Positions 50,634 to 59,564 of a stretch of DNA of 63,508 nucleotides are shown here, in pieces. The position numbers and the translations under genes are program-made. The DNA is from Paenibacillus tyrphae. Its GTDB lineage: Bacteria > Bacillota > Bacilli > Paenibacillales > NBRC-103111. The DNA is taken from assembly GCF_024158745.1 (NCBI RefSeq), contig NZ_JAMZAW010000037.1, positions 1-63,508 of the forward strand, read 5' to 3'. Position 1 is the first letter of the stretch; every line of letters starts with the position of its first letter. A model generated the notes under the pieces. That model ran no database searches. It saw only the letters and a list, made by a program, of their open reading frames with translations, and was not told where the DNA came from.

Positions 50634-51875
50634 TCAGGCCGGATGGTTTTCCTGCGCCTTGGAGCGGTCCGGCGGCGCAGCAGCCGTTGTGTCGAATTTA
50701 AACCAACGATTCAGCATGCCGTACACGAACTTCGATTCCTTCGTCAGCAGCGGTCCGAGAATCGCCAAAATCAATACGTACAGCGCGGCGAACGGCTGCA
50801 GGACGGTCATCAGTCCGCCGGCTTTGCCGAGATTGGCCATAATGATGGAGAACTCTCCCCGGGAGACGATCGTCAGCCCGATGTTGGACGAGGCTTTCGG
50901 GGATAGCCCGGCGCTTCGCCCGGCTAGCATCCCTGCCACGTAATTGCCGATGAGGGTCAGCAGCACCGCTCCCAACGAGAGCCAGACGGCGCCGCCGAGC
51001 GTGAGTGGATCGATGGTCAGGCCGAAGCTGAAGAAGAACAACGCCCCGAAGAAATCCCGGAACGGAAGAATCAGCTTCTCGATCCGGTGCCTGTGCTCGG
51101 TCTCGGCCAATACGAGTCCAACGAGTAGCGCCCCGATCGCTTCCGCGACATGAATCGTTTCGGAGAAGCCCGCAACGACCGTCAAAAATCCGAAGACGAA
51201 CAGCAGAAACACTTCGTTGGACCGGATATTCAGGAAGCGGTTCAGCCAAGGCACCGCTTTGCGCCCGACGATCAGGAAGACGAGCATGAAGCCGAGCGAG
51301 AGGAGCGCGGACAGGATAATGCCTCCTACCGATGTGGCTCCGCTTAGCAGCAGTCCGGACAGGATGGAGATATAGACGGCCAGAAACACGTCTTCGAACA
51401 TGATGATGCCCAGAATCATTTCCGTCTCGGCATTGGCCGTCCGTTTCAGATCGACGAGCACTTTGGCTACGATCGCGCTGGAGGAAATCGTCGTAATGCC
51501 GGCAATGACCAGCGTCTCGTTCAGCGGGAATCCGGAGAGCCAGCCGAACAGCAGCCCGAGCGTGAAATTGATCGCGATATAGATCGTGCCCCCGACCGCG
51601 ATGGAGCGCCCGGACTTGATCAACCGGCCGACCGAAAATTCCAGTCCGAGATAAAAGAGCAGGAACAGCACCCCGAGGCGGCCCATAAATTCGATCAACG
51701 GAGCGCTGTCGATGAAGCGGAAATCGAATGCCCCGAACTTCGGCGCATGGGGGCCGACCGCCATCCCGATCAAAATGTAAAACGGAACGACGGAAAATCG
51801 CAGCTTCGTGGAAAGCCAGCCTGCAGCGGCAATGAGACAAATCGCCAGCCCGATCTCTAGAACGATGTGCTCCAT
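50634..51875 (-). CDS. khtU: Potassium/proton antiporter subunit, KhtU-like (CPA2 family)
   Basis: 413 residues and about 12-13 helices. LGVLFLLFYLGLEFSVGRL, TTISSSAIVAKVLVDL and VAEAIGALLVGLVLAETEHR are KefB/CPA2 features. It follows a TrkA-C protein in the khtT-khtU order known from Bacillus, where KhtTU exports K+ (and ammonium) at alkaline pH. 3 bp separate it from khtT. Confidence 0.9.
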   Translation of the reverse strand: MEHIVLEIGLAICLIAAAGWLSTKLRFSVVPFYILIGMAVGPHAPKFGAFDFRFIDSAPLIEFMGRLGVLFLLFYLGLEFSVGRLIKSGRSIAVGGTIYIAINFTLGLLFGWLSGFPLNETLVIAGITTISSSAIVAKVLVDLKRTANAETEMILGIIMFEDVFLAVYISILSGLLLSGATSVGGIILSALLSLGFMLVFLIVGRKAVPWLNRFLNIRSNEVFLLFVFGFLTVVAGFSETIHVAEAIGALLVGLVLAETEHRHRIEKLILPFRDFFGALFFFSFGLTIDPLTLGGAVWLSLGAVLLTLIGNYVAGMLAGRSAGLSPKASSNIGLTIVSRGEFSIIMANLGKAGGLMTVLQPFAALYVLILAILGPLLTKESKFVYGMLNRWFKFDTTAAAPPDRSKAQENHPA

Positions 51876-51878
51876 AGG

Positions 51879-52376
51879 CTACAGGCTCCCATGCTGAAGG
51901 AGCTCCTTCAGCGCCTTCAATTGCTTGCGTTCTCCCGCGACGACGAGCGTCGATTCCACATTAAGCCGATACTCCGGGCCCGGATTGATGCAGTGCGTGT
52001 GATTTTTCTCGGCGATGGCGATAATCGTCGCTCCCGTTTGCTTGCGGACGTTCAGCCCGCCGATCGTATGCCCGACGCTGCCTGCGCCGGCCTCGATTTT
52101 GAACCATTCCACGACCAGGGCGTCCAGCGCCACTTCCATCGTTTCGAGCGATTTGGGCCGATAGCTCATCCCGCCGATAATACCGGCCATCATTCTTGCC
52201 TCGTCGTCGTCCAGCGTTACCGTGGAGACGGTCTCATCCGGATCGTCCGGATCAAAATGATACAGCTCTCTTCTTCCGTCGTCGTGGACGACCACGACCA
52301 ATTTATCGCCTCCGCGTGCGTGCAGTTGAAATTTTCGTCCGATTCCCGGAAGATCGGACTCTCGGATATCTGTCAT
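51879..52376 (-). CDS. khtT: KhtT-like regulatory subunit with TrkA-C (RCK_C) domain
   Basis: 165 residues. The N-terminal part is beta-rich (IRESDLPGIGRKFQLHARGG); the C-terminal RCK_C domain has NVRKQTGATIIAIAEKNHTH and LVVAGERKQLKALKELL. In Bacillus KhtT binds c-di-AMP and modulates KhtU. ATG 52376 with GGGAGGAG upstream. The khtT and khtU genes form an operon with the small gene upstream. Confidence 0.9.
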   Translation of the reverse strand: MTDIRESDLPGIGRKFQLHARGGDKLVVVVHDDGRRELYHFDPDDPDETVSTVTLDDDEARMMAGIIGGMSYRPKSLETMEVALDALVVEWFKIEAGAGSVGHTIGGLNVRKQTGATIIAIAEKNHTHCINPGPEYRLNVESTLVVAGERKQLKALKELLQHGSL

Positions 52377-52431
52377 GGAATCTCCTCCCAAGTTTTGAAT
52401 TGCGGGTCCGGCTATCGGAGCCCGTAAACGA

Positions 52432-52797
52432 TCAAACTTGGGGAGCGAGGTACGTAATCACCGTAAATTTTAAAGGCATCAGGAGCTGCTGCTTGAGCAG
52501 GAGGAAGACGGAACGGTCTGAGCGCCGCTCCAAGATGAAGGCAGGTATGGGAAATCGGATTGCTTCCGAACGGAGATACGGTATGCCTGACACAGGCGTG
52601 TGCATGTCGTTGTCCGTCTGCTGACGGGAAGCGGTGGAGACAGCGTGGGAGGCGCCCGATTGGCCCATCGTCATCGAGCGCGTAAGCGGCGGGTTTTCCG
52701 CTTCGGCAATCGGGATGAACCAGGAGAACGTGAGGAACAGACCGGTAAGCAGCACGAAAAGGACATGAAGAGGGTGCTTTTGTCGGCATGCTGTCAT
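52432..52797 (-). CDS. Small exported protein of the kht operon, unknown function
   Basis: 121 residues. An N-terminal signal/anchor (LHVLFVLLTGLFLTFSWFIP IAEA) and no other motif. Strong AGGAGG precedes ATG 52797, 55 bp upstream of khtT, so it is probably cotranscribed. Bacillus kht has a small khtS at this place, but no sequence similarity can be shown here. Confidence 0.65.
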   Translation of the reverse strand: MTACRQKHPLHVLFVLLTGLFLTFSWFIPIAEAENPPLTRSMTMGQSGASHAVSTASRQQTDNDMHTPVSGIPYLRSEAIRFPIPAFILERRSDRSVFLLLKQQLLMPLKFTVITYLAPQV

Positions 52798-52889
52798 CCA
52801 CATTCCTCCTTTCGGACAAAGTCTCACTTAACCGAGGTGTTAACGTAGATTTATTGTAACATTCGATTTCGGTCGATTGCAAATGCAAA

Positions 52890-52923
52890 AAAAGCCGGAG
52901 GCTCTTGCGAACCCCGGCTTTTA
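52890..52923 (-). terminator. Terminator of the aminotransferase gene
   Basis: AAGCCGG/CCGGCTT hairpin; minus strand followed by TTTTTTTGC. Confidence 0.82.
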
Positions 52924-52933
52924 CGGATTTCGT

Positions 52934-54241
52934 TTATCTCGCGGTGACATTCTGGAGATCCAGAACGCCTTGGTAGATCGTTTCGAAAAGCTCCTCGATA
53001 TTCGCTTCCTCGATGCAGGAGAAGGCGACGCGGAGATCGGTTTCGCCGAGGGCGATCGTTCCGACGCCGTACTTATCGAGCAGGTGCAAGCGTAGCGTTT
53101 CGGCGTCGACCGTCTTCAGCTTCAGGCACATGAAGTAGCCGGAGTTGAATGGGTAGTAGTCCCATACCTGATCGAATTTGCCGGTATCGAGCAGCGCTTT
53201 GACACGGTTGGCACGGCCTTTCATAATGTCGAACTTCTCCTGCTTCTGGGCTTTGAAGTCCGGCGATTTCAGCGCATGCAGCACGAATGTTTGGGACGGA
53301 TGCGGGCCGCTGGAAATCGTTCCGCGGATAATGCCGATCGTTTTTTGCTCCAAAGCCGCCAGCGTCGCATCGCTTTGTCCGACGTACGTAATGAAACCGA
53401 CGCGGAAGCCCCACACGTATTCTTCCTTCGTTGCGCCGTCAATCTTGACCGACAGCACGCGCGGATGAAGCCCCGCCAATTGTCCGGCAAGCGACTCGTG
53501 CAGCGAATCCTCGAAGAACAGGCCGAAATAAGCGTCGTCCGTGACGGCCACGACGTTGATGCCGGCTTCCGCCGCTTCCTTGATCGCCGCTACGATGGCG
53601 CGCCCTTCTTCCGGACCTGGCGTGTAGCCGGTCGGGTTGTTCGGGAAGTTCAGCACGACGATGGCTTTGCCCTTGTTCTTCTGCGCAAGCAGGGTGTCGC
53701 GGAGCGCTGCCGCGTTGAACTGACGGTCTTCCGTGTAGAGCGGGTAATATACGAGCTCGGCGCCGCGGCGAATGCCGAAGGTCAGCTCGTAGTTTTCCCA
53801 GTTTTTATCCGGAATGATCACAGCGTCTCCTGGACCTGCGAACAAATCGGCTACGATGCTCAGCCCGTGGGTCAGCGCGTTCGTCGCGATCGGATTGCCG
53901 AGGTTTTTGCCCTGAAGGGACGGATTTTCCTCGATGATCTTGCTGCGCCATGCGGTGCGAAGCTCCGGCTTGCCCGCCGGCGGGGCATATTCGTAAATGT
54001 CCTTCGGATTGTACGCGGACAGTGTATCTTGGATGACTTTGAGATGCATCGGCTGGCCGTTCTCCAGCGCCGTGCCGATGGTGGCGTTGAACTTCTTGGC
54101 CTTCGCCTTCGCTTCGGCGGATTGGCTCAGGATGCCGACCTTCGGAAAATAAATCTGTTTGCCGAGCTCGGACAGCATCTCGTAGACGTGCGGGCTTTCC
54201 TTTTGAATGGTCTCATTTAAACTTTGGGCAAGAGGGTTCAT
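52934..54241 (-). CDS. PLP-dependent aminotransferase (class I/II)
   Basis: 435 residues. Fold type I features: NALTHGLSIVADLFAGPGDA, NFPNNPTGYTPG, TDDAYFGLFFED and the PLP lysine in IDGATKEEYVWGFRVGF, then ISSGPHPSQT. The ATG at 54241 follows GGATGGAGCG; earlier codons lack a site. Substrate not resolved; it looks like an aromatic/branched-chain type enzyme. Terminator at 52890-52923. Confidence 0.88.
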   Translation of the reverse strand: MNPLAQSLNETIQKESPHVYEMLSELGKQIYFPKVGILSQSAEAKAKAKKFNATIGTALENGQPMHLKVIQDTLSAYNPKDIYEYAPPAGKPELRTAWRSKIIEENPSLQGKNLGNPIATNALTHGLSIVADLFAGPGDAVIIPDKNWENYELTFGIRRGAELVYYPLYTEDRQFNAAALRDTLLAQKNKGKAIVVLNFPNNPTGYTPGPEEGRAIVAAIKEAAEAGINVVAVTDDAYFGLFFEDSLHESLAGQLAGLHPRVLSVKIDGATKEEYVWGFRVGFITYVGQSDATLAALEQKTIGIIRGTISSGPHPSQTFVLHALKSPDFKAQKQEKFDIMKGRANRVKALLDTGKFDQVWDYYPFNSGYFMCLKLKTVDAETLRLHLLDKYGVGTIALGETDLRVAFSCIEEANIEELFETIYQGVLDLQNVTAR

Positions 54242-54486
54242 GACGCTCCATCCTTCCATATTTCTTCATTGCTTACATTAGACCATATTATAACACTTTT
54301 CGTACGGCAGCGTCACGGTGTTTCGTATTTTGCGGCAGAGCCATTTCGGATGGGGCCGGAACGTGCGGACGGGCGTATTTGCCGGGGGCTCTTGGTTTTC
54401 CCGGAGGAGCTGTGTTACCATAGGGGCAGCTAAAATATGGGTGCGGATTGGCGTGAAGGAAGCAGTCCGCAAAGCGGGGGGCAACG

Positions 54487-55263
54487 ATGTCAGCCATTAT
54501 ACGATACGAGAAAATTATGGAGCTGCTCATGGCGCACCGCGAGGTGTCCGTCGCGGATTTGGCGGACAAGCTCGGGGTGACGGGAAAGACGATCCGCCAG
54601 GATCTCGAGAAGCTGGAAAGCAAAGGACTGCTGCACCGGACGCACGGCGGCGCTGTGCTGGCCAATGAAGGCTACTCCGGCTTGTTGGCCGGGCTCGCGC
54701 CGAATCCGAAGCATCCGGACGAGAAGCGGGAGGCGGCGGAGTGGGCGCTGCGGTTCGTCGAGCCGAACGACATTATCGCGCTCGACAGCGGCAGCACGAC
54801 GCTGGAGATGGCCAAGCTGCTCGACAATGCGCCGTTGACGGTCATCACGAACGATCTGTATATCATCAGCGAGCTGATCAAGAAGGACCGCGTACGGCTG
54901 GTCGTCCCCGGCGGCTTCCGCAGCCGGAATATGCTGGTCAGCGAAGAAGCCGCGGAATTTCTCGGCAGGCTGAACGTGCAGAAGGCGTTCCTGTCCACGA
55001 CCGGGATTCATCCGGAGTATGGGTTTACGATCTTTACCCATTCCCACGTCGGGCAAAAACGGGCGATGATCGATTCCGCGAAGCAGGTGTTTTGCGTGGC
55101 GGACCACAGCAAGTTCAACAAGTGCGCGCTGATCACGTTCGCGAAGCTGTCCGAAATCGGCGTGATCGTGACCGATCCGTATTTGCCGGAGGAGACGGCG
55201 CGCAGCTACGAAGCGGCAGGCACGCGAATCGAGCGGAACCGGCGGAGCCGAGCCGGAAGGTAG
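54487..55263 (+). CDS. DeoR/GlpR-family transcriptional regulator
   Basis: 258 residues. HTH in the first 60 residues (SVADLADKLGVTGKTIRQDLEKLESKGLLHRTHGGAV), then the sugar-isomerase-like sensor (DSGSTTLEMAKLL, TNDLYIISELIK, STTGIHPEYGFT). Related regulators repress sugar and uronate genes. 316 bp upstream of kduI, whose promoter carries a palindromic site, so regulation of kduI is likely. Confidence 0.9.
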   Translation: MSAIIRYEKIMELLMAHREVSVADLADKLGVTGKTIRQDLEKLESKGLLHRTHGGAVLANEGYSGLLAGLAPNPKHPDEKREAAEWALRFVEPNDIIALDSGSTTLEMAKLLDNAPLTVITNDLYIISELIKKDRVRLVVPGGFRSRNMLVSEEAAEFLGRLNVQKAFLSTTGIHPEYGFTIFTHSHVGQKRAMIDSAKQVFCVADHSKFNKCALITFAKLSEIGVIVTDPYLPEETARSYEAAGTRIERNRRSRAGR

Positions 55264-55579
55264 GGTAGGAGCGGGATGCTCTCAGATGCGGCTTGACCAT
55301 CCGTCGTGTCGCAGCGAGCGCCGAATGGGGACGCTTGCGATCCGGAAGCCAGCACATCTGGCCGGCAAATGCGCTGAAGTGGGCTTGTACGCGGACGGCC
55401 GTTTGAGTGAAAGCCTAGATGAAGAGGGCGGAGGCGGCGAATGATCATGCTCGTTACCCGCGTCTGCGGTTTCGTATGTACTTGTTGGTTCATTTTGGTT
55501 CAAAAATAATTCATTTGAACTTAAATGAACGTATGGTTTATAATAGCAGTGACCATGTAAATACGGGAGGAATTATACG
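55264..55579. other. Intergenic region upstream of kduI
   Basis: The first about 225 bp show nothing recognisable. The last 70 bp hold the kduI promoter and operator (see separate entry). Confidence 0.6.
55510..55544 (+). promoter_or_regulatory. kduI promoter and palindromic operator
   Basis: TTCATTT-N6-AAATGAA (55510-55529) overlaps -35 TTGAAC (55515-55520), with an 18-bp spacer and -10 TATAAT (55539-55544). Another TTCATTT half-site lies at about 55488-55495. A DeoR-type repressor is the natural candidate. Confidence 0.75.
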
Positions 55580-56419
55580 ATGTCTATGGAAATTCGTTAC
55601 GCAACCAACCCGACGGAAACGAAAACGTACGATACGGAACGTTTGCGCCAAGAATATTTGATCGAAGGCTTGTTCGTACCGGGCAAGCTGAATCTGGTGT
55701 ACAGCCATGTGGACCGCTTCATTACGGGCGGCGCCGTACCGACAACGGAGCCGGTTCTGCTCGAAGCGGATAAGCACGACATGGGGGCGGACTATTTCCT
55801 TGAGCGCCGCGAAATCGGGATCATTAACGTAGGCGCCCAAGGCGTCGTCACGGTCGACGGCACCGATTACGTGCTGGAGAACAAAGACGGCCTGTACGTC
55901 GGCCTCGGCAACAAGCAAGTCGTGTTCAAGAGCGCGGATGCCGCGAATCCGGCGCGCTTTTACCTGAGCTCGACCCCGGCGCACAAAAATTACCCGACGC
56001 AAAAGGTTGCGATCAGCGAGGCGGAGCCGCAGCACCTCGGTTCGATCACCAACTCCAACGAGCGCACGATCTACAAATACATTCACTTGAACGGCATCCA
56101 AAGCTGCCAGCTCGTGATGGGCATGACGCTGCTCAAGCCGGGCAACATGTGGAACACGATGCCTTGCCATACGCATAACCGCCGCTCGGAAGTGTACTTC
56201 TACTTCGATATGCCGGAAGACGGCGTCGTCTTCCATCTGATGGGCGAGCCGACGGAAACCCGTCACGTGGTTGTACGCAACGAGCAGGCAATCATCAGCC
56301 CAAGCTGGTCGATCCACAGCGGCGTAGGCACGAGCAATTATACGTTCATCTGGGCAATGGCCGGAGAGAACCAGGAGTTCTCCGACATGGATGCTGTCGC
56401 CATGAAAGATTTGAAGTAA
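55580..56419 (+). CDS. kduI: 5-dehydro-4-deoxy-D-glucuronate isomerase
   Basis: 279 residues, the KduI cupin length. Zn ligands are visible in MPCHTHNRRSEVYFYFDMP (H-x-H...E) and a later His. It converts 5-keto-4-deoxyuronate to 3-deoxy-D-glycero-2,5-hexodiulosonate in pectin/uronate breakdown. Start ATG 55580 after GGGAGGAAT. It stands alone here without kduD, so the pathway partners lie elsewhere. Confidence 0.92.
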   Translation: MSMEIRYATNPTETKTYDTERLRQEYLIEGLFVPGKLNLVYSHVDRFITGGAVPTTEPVLLEADKHDMGADYFLERREIGIINVGAQGVVTVDGTDYVLENKDGLYVGLGNKQVVFKSADAANPARFYLSSTPAHKNYPTQKVAISEAEPQHLGSITNSNERTIYKYIHLNGIQSCQLVMGMTLLKPGNMWNTMPCHTHNRRSEVYFYFDMPEDGVVFHLMGEPTETRHVVVRNEQAIISPSWSIHSGVGTSNYTFIWAMAGENQEFSDMDAVAMKDLK

Positions 56420-56445
56420 ATCTGAAGTAAGGCACCGGGAAGTGA

Positions 56446-56507
56446 AAAGCACAGTTTCTTTGAAGCGCGAACCTTACGGGTACGGCTCAAGCGGCTGTGC
56501 TTTTTTT
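56446..56507 (+). terminator. Terminator after kduI
   Basis: AAAGCACAG pairs with CTGTGCTTT over an unpaired or partly paired middle, then TTTTTTT. Confidence 0.75.
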
Positions 56508-56974
56508 GTTTGCATAGCGACGTTTTCGGTTGCACAATTGTTTAAGGAAGCGTGAAGGGGAAAGGAACGATGATCGGGATAAGGTGACTGGCGATTTTGA
56601 GTAGAGTGCTCGTGCACCGGAGGAAAATAGCGGAACTGCGATGCATTTAATTTGGTTGGGGATGTTGCTTTTTGGGAAATAGAGCACGGGAAATGCGTTA
56701 GTTGGGCTTTTTTCGATGCGGGGACCACGATTCGACACGAGTAAAGCACTGGGGGTGCGCTAAGCGATTCGAATCCGGTTTCTTAGGAGTGATAGCTCGT
56801 TGAAGTTCCTTTATTTTGGGAGCCGGCGCAGGCCCGAAGAAGCGTGCGCTGTGTCGCGCCCAGGGGGAGCCTATGCTTGAGGCTTTAAGCGGGAGCACCA
56901 TGCTCCCCGCTCAAGCCTGAGCGCGCTGCGGCGCCGGTTCACCGTCGCCAGCGCCTTCCGACGATCCGCTCCAG
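56508..56974. other. Intergenic region with degenerate repeats and a hairpin
   Basis: Two imperfect direct copies: AAAATAGCGGAACTGCGATG near 56625-56644 and GAAATAGAGCACGGGAAATG near 56676-56695, each followed by a T(T/A)-rich tail with TTGG. Near 56880-56920 AGGCTT...AGCGGGAGC/GCTCCCCGCT...AAGCCT is a hairpin, possibly the glutaminase terminator. No credible gene. Confidence 0.55.
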
Positions 56975-57919
56975 CTAAAACATGCTCCAGTCGAACGCTT
57001 CCGACATCGTCTGCAGCAGGTGGACGCCGGCGATGCTGTTGCCCTTATCGTTCAGCGCCGGGCCGACGACGCCGATGCCGTACCGTCCCGGCACGAGGGC
57101 GAGAATGCCGCCGGCGACGCCGCTTTTGGCCGGAAGCCCGACGCGGATGGCGAACTCGCCGGAGGCGTTGTACATGCCGCAGCTGACCATGAACGTTTTG
57201 GCGATTTGCACGTAGCGTCGCGGCACCAGCTCCCGTCCCGTCAAAGGATCGGTTCCGTTCATCGCCAGAACGAGCGCCATGCGCGCCACATGGCGGCAGG
57301 TCACTTCCACGGAGCAGTGCTTGAAATAAACGTCCAGCACCGGCTCCACCTCTTCGTCCAGCACTTCATTATCTTTAAGGAAGTAGGCAAGGGACCGGTT
57401 CCGGTGCGCGGTAGCGGCTTCGGAGCGGTATACCGCTTCGTTGAAGGTCAGCGTCGGGTCGCCCGCGAGCTCGCGGAAGAAGGAGAGGATACGCTCCGTC
57501 TTTTCCACGGGGGTAACGCCCCGGATCAATGACGAGACGGCGATGGCTCCCGCGTTGATCAGCGGGTTGAACGGAATGCCGGGCTCGACCAGCTCCAGCT
57601 TCAGCATGGAGTTGAAGTCGTCGCCGGTCGGCTCCATGCCGACTTTGCGGAAAACGCCTTCTTCGCCTTGATCCATCAAGGCGAGCAGCAGCGTGAACAC
57701 TTTAGAGATGCTTTGCAGGGTGAAGGACAAGCGGCTGTCGCCTGCCGTTACTTCGCGTCCTGCGGCGTCGAGCAGCGCGATTCCCAAGGCGTCGCCCGGA
57801 GCGTGCGCCAATTCGGGGATGTAGGAGGCGGGCTGGCCGTGCCGGGATTCCTTGCGACTCGTCTCGAGCCAGGCCGGAAGCTGCTCGGCCAGCCGGTTCA
57901 GTTCGGTTTCGGATGTCAT
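56975..57919 (-). CDS. glsA: Glutaminase
   Basis: 314 residues. Serine-beta-lactamase-like fold: nucleophile motif SISKVFTL (S-x-x-K), NPLINAGAIAVSS, a Tyr-containing loop (CGMYNASGEFA), and KSGVAGGILAL. It hydrolyses glutamine to glutamate and ammonia. GC-rich and single-copy here. ATG follows a GGGAGGC-like site. Confidence 0.9.
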   Translation of the reverse strand: MTSETELNRLAEQLPAWLETSRKESRHGQPASYIPELAHAPGDALGIALLDAAGREVTAGDSRLSFTLQSISKVFTLLLALMDQGEEGVFRKVGMEPTGDDFNSMLKLELVEPGIPFNPLINAGAIAVSSLIRGVTPVEKTERILSFFRELAGDPTLTFNEAVYRSEAATAHRNRSLAYFLKDNEVLDEEVEPVLDVYFKHCSVEVTCRHVARMALVLAMNGTDPLTGRELVPRRYVQIAKTFMVSCGMYNASGEFAIRVGLPAKSGVAGGILALVPGRYGIGVVGPALNDKGNSIAGVHLLQTMSEAFDWSMF

Positions 57920-58049
57920 CGTTTGCGGGAGCCTCCTTGGGGTCCATAAGTGCGATTTACTTTAGCATACCGCTTTTGCACCGGGATGAAAAGACGGGTA
58001 TTTTCAGGTAATCGCCAGGTGCCGGATGGCCCCGCAAGCTTCCCGAATT

Positions 58050-58601
58050 TTACTTTTCTTGGTGGTGCGGGCAGTACGCTTTCATAAGCGCGATCGTTTC
58101 CGCATCGAGCTCGCCGCCGCGCTGCTCTAGTCCGTCCATGACCTGACTCAACTTGGGTTCTTTCAGATTTTGTCCGAACTTGTATTTGCCCGTGATCCGT
58201 TCCACGCGAATGCGCACCACGGACGTCCCCCGAAGCTGCGGCACATAGGCGGGATCGGCCGCATCAATCGGATCGTAGCCGCCCTCCGGCTGCAGCTTGC
58301 GCATAAACGCGCCCAGCGCTTCCGCCTTCTGCTGCAGATCGTCGACCGATTCGCCGTAGCCTTTGATAACGACGGATTTGAAATAGGCCGTAGCCGGACA
58401 AGCCAGCTTCGGATCAAGGATATAGGACGGCACGATGGCGTATTCCTTGGCGACGGAGAAGGTGACTTGCGGCCGTGCCTTCAAATTGGCCATTTTTTGC
58501 CCGATTTTGCTGCCGTGAAAATAGAGCGCCCCTTCGTGAAAGACGAAGTAGTGGTGTGGGAAAATAAAGTTCTTTAACTGAAAATAAAGTTCTTTAATCA
58601 A
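58050..58601 (-). pseudogene. N-terminally truncated pyridoxamine-5'-phosphate-oxidase-like protein
   Basis: The body (FHEGALYFHGSKIGQKMANL, PATAYFKSVVIKGYGE, LQPEGGYDPIDAADPAYVPQ) is a flavin-reductase/PPOX-like protein and aligns throughout with the next gene, but the first about 40 residues of that paralogue are missing. The start codon (TTG 58601) and first about 15 codons fall in three 20-bp tandem repeats, so the native 5' end seems to have been lost at that site. It may still be expressed as a shortened protein. Confidence 0.6.
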
Positions 58602-58620
58602 AAATAAAGTTCTTTAATCT
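58561..58620. repeat. Three 20-bp tandem repeats
   Basis: AAAATAAAGTTCTTTAA plus 3 variable bases, exact unit length 20 bp, at 58561, 58581 and 58601. Each contains the AAAG-TT-CTTT inverted pattern. They sit at the breakpoint of the truncated gene and the start of the AT-rich segment. Confidence 0.85.
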
Positions 58621-58661
58621 ATGCATAAAGCATTGCATAAACTCACTTTCGCTTGCAGAAG

Positions 58662-58699
58662 AGCACCAGGTTCCTGATTGAAGGTAATCTGGTGTCCTT
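58662..58699 (-). terminator. Hairpin between the two paralogues
   Basis: CACCAGG.. and ..CTGGTG pair around an 18-nt loop with TT/AA inside. On the minus strand it is followed by CTCTTCT; a weak terminator for the 58746 gene. Confidence 0.45.
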
Positions 58700-58745
58700 T
58701 TGCTGCACTTCTAAATTCCAGCAGGTTTCCTGAACCTCCAGTCAC

Positions 58746-59366
58746 CTACTCTTTTTTATGCAAGGGACAGTACTTATTCATTAATTCAATAGTTACTTCA
58801 TCTTCAGCTCTTCCTCTTTCATTAAGCCCCTCAATAACTTTATCTCGCCGTTGCCCCTTTAGGTTTTGTCCAAACTTAAATTTAGCAGTTATTTCTTCAA
58901 CAGAGATTCTTACTACTGAAACTGCCTTTAATTCTCCTTGATATTTCGGATCTTCCGAAGTAATAGGAGCATAGCCCCCTTCAGGTTGAAGTTTTTCCAT
59001 TAGGCCACTTAATACAGTTGATTTTTCACGTAAATCCTCAACAGGCTCAGCGATTCCTCTAAAATGAACAGATTTAAAAAAAGCTGTTGCGGGGCAAGCT
59101 TGCCGAGTGTCGGTGAAATAAGAAGGGATAATAGCAAACTCTTTAGCAACTGCGAAACTTACTTTTTGTGAAGTCAATATCTCATCCATTTTGTCACCTC
59201 TCTTTGAACCATGGAAGTAAATGTGCCCATTCTGATACGTGTAATTTAGAGGAGTAATATGTGGCCATCCGTCCTTGTCTAAGGTCCCCAGATAACCAAA
59301 TGACATCTCATTTAAAAATTTATCGATTTCCTGTTGCTCTTGAATAGAAAATTCGGCTCTTCTCAT
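58746..59366 (-). CDS. Pyridoxamine-5'-phosphate-oxidase-like FMN protein
   Basis: 206 residues. FLNEMSFGYLGTLDKDGWPH begins the split-barrel flavin fold; ITPLNYTYQNGHIYFHGSKR and PATAFFKSVHFRGIAE follow. A full-length paralogue of the preceding gene but AT-rich, so probably acquired separately or diverged under different base pressure. Substrate unknown. Start at ATG 59366 after GGAGG-like GGGAGGGG... on the minus strand (GGGGAGGGGCTTATAA). Confidence 0.8.
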   Translation of the reverse strand: MRRAEFSIQEQQEIDKFLNEMSFGYLGTLDKDGWPHITPLNYTYQNGHIYFHGSKRGDKMDEILTSQKVSFAVAKEFAIIPSYFTDTRQACPATAFFKSVHFRGIAEPVEDLREKSTVLSGLMEKLQPEGGYAPITSEDPKYQGELKAVSVVRISVEEITAKFKFGQNLKGQRRDKVIEGLNERGRAEDEVTIELMNKYCPLHKKE

Positions 59367-59512
59367 TTATAAGCCCCTCCCCAAATTTTTTTTAATCATA
59401 AATGAGAGGAGTGACAATTGAAAAGATCCAATTGATACAGTTTCTATTATGCCATTTGCTGAGGTTCTTGTTATAAAAGTATTAATTATTAAAAATAACT
59501 ATATAAGTATCA

Positions 59513-59520
59513 TTTTTTAA
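59513..59520. promoter_or_regulatory. ATAAGTAT motif upstream of the 59565 gene
   Basis: The 8-mer ATAAGTAT also occurs twice between the XRE and TnsD-like genes (60353, 60381). Possibly a shared operator of the XRE regulator; the motif is short and needs testing. Confidence 0.4.
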
Positions 59521-59564
59521 AACTATGAACATACTAGTAACAATTCTAATAGGAGGAAAGAGAA

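Noticed and set aside
52412..52888. Overlapping minus-strand frame near the kht operon
   Set aside because: The 52432-52797 frame has a better start and a signal anchor; the other has frequent Arg/Ser/Pro and no site.
58561..58620. CRISPR-like short repeats
   Set aside because: Units are directly adjacent 20-mers with no spacers and no cas genes.
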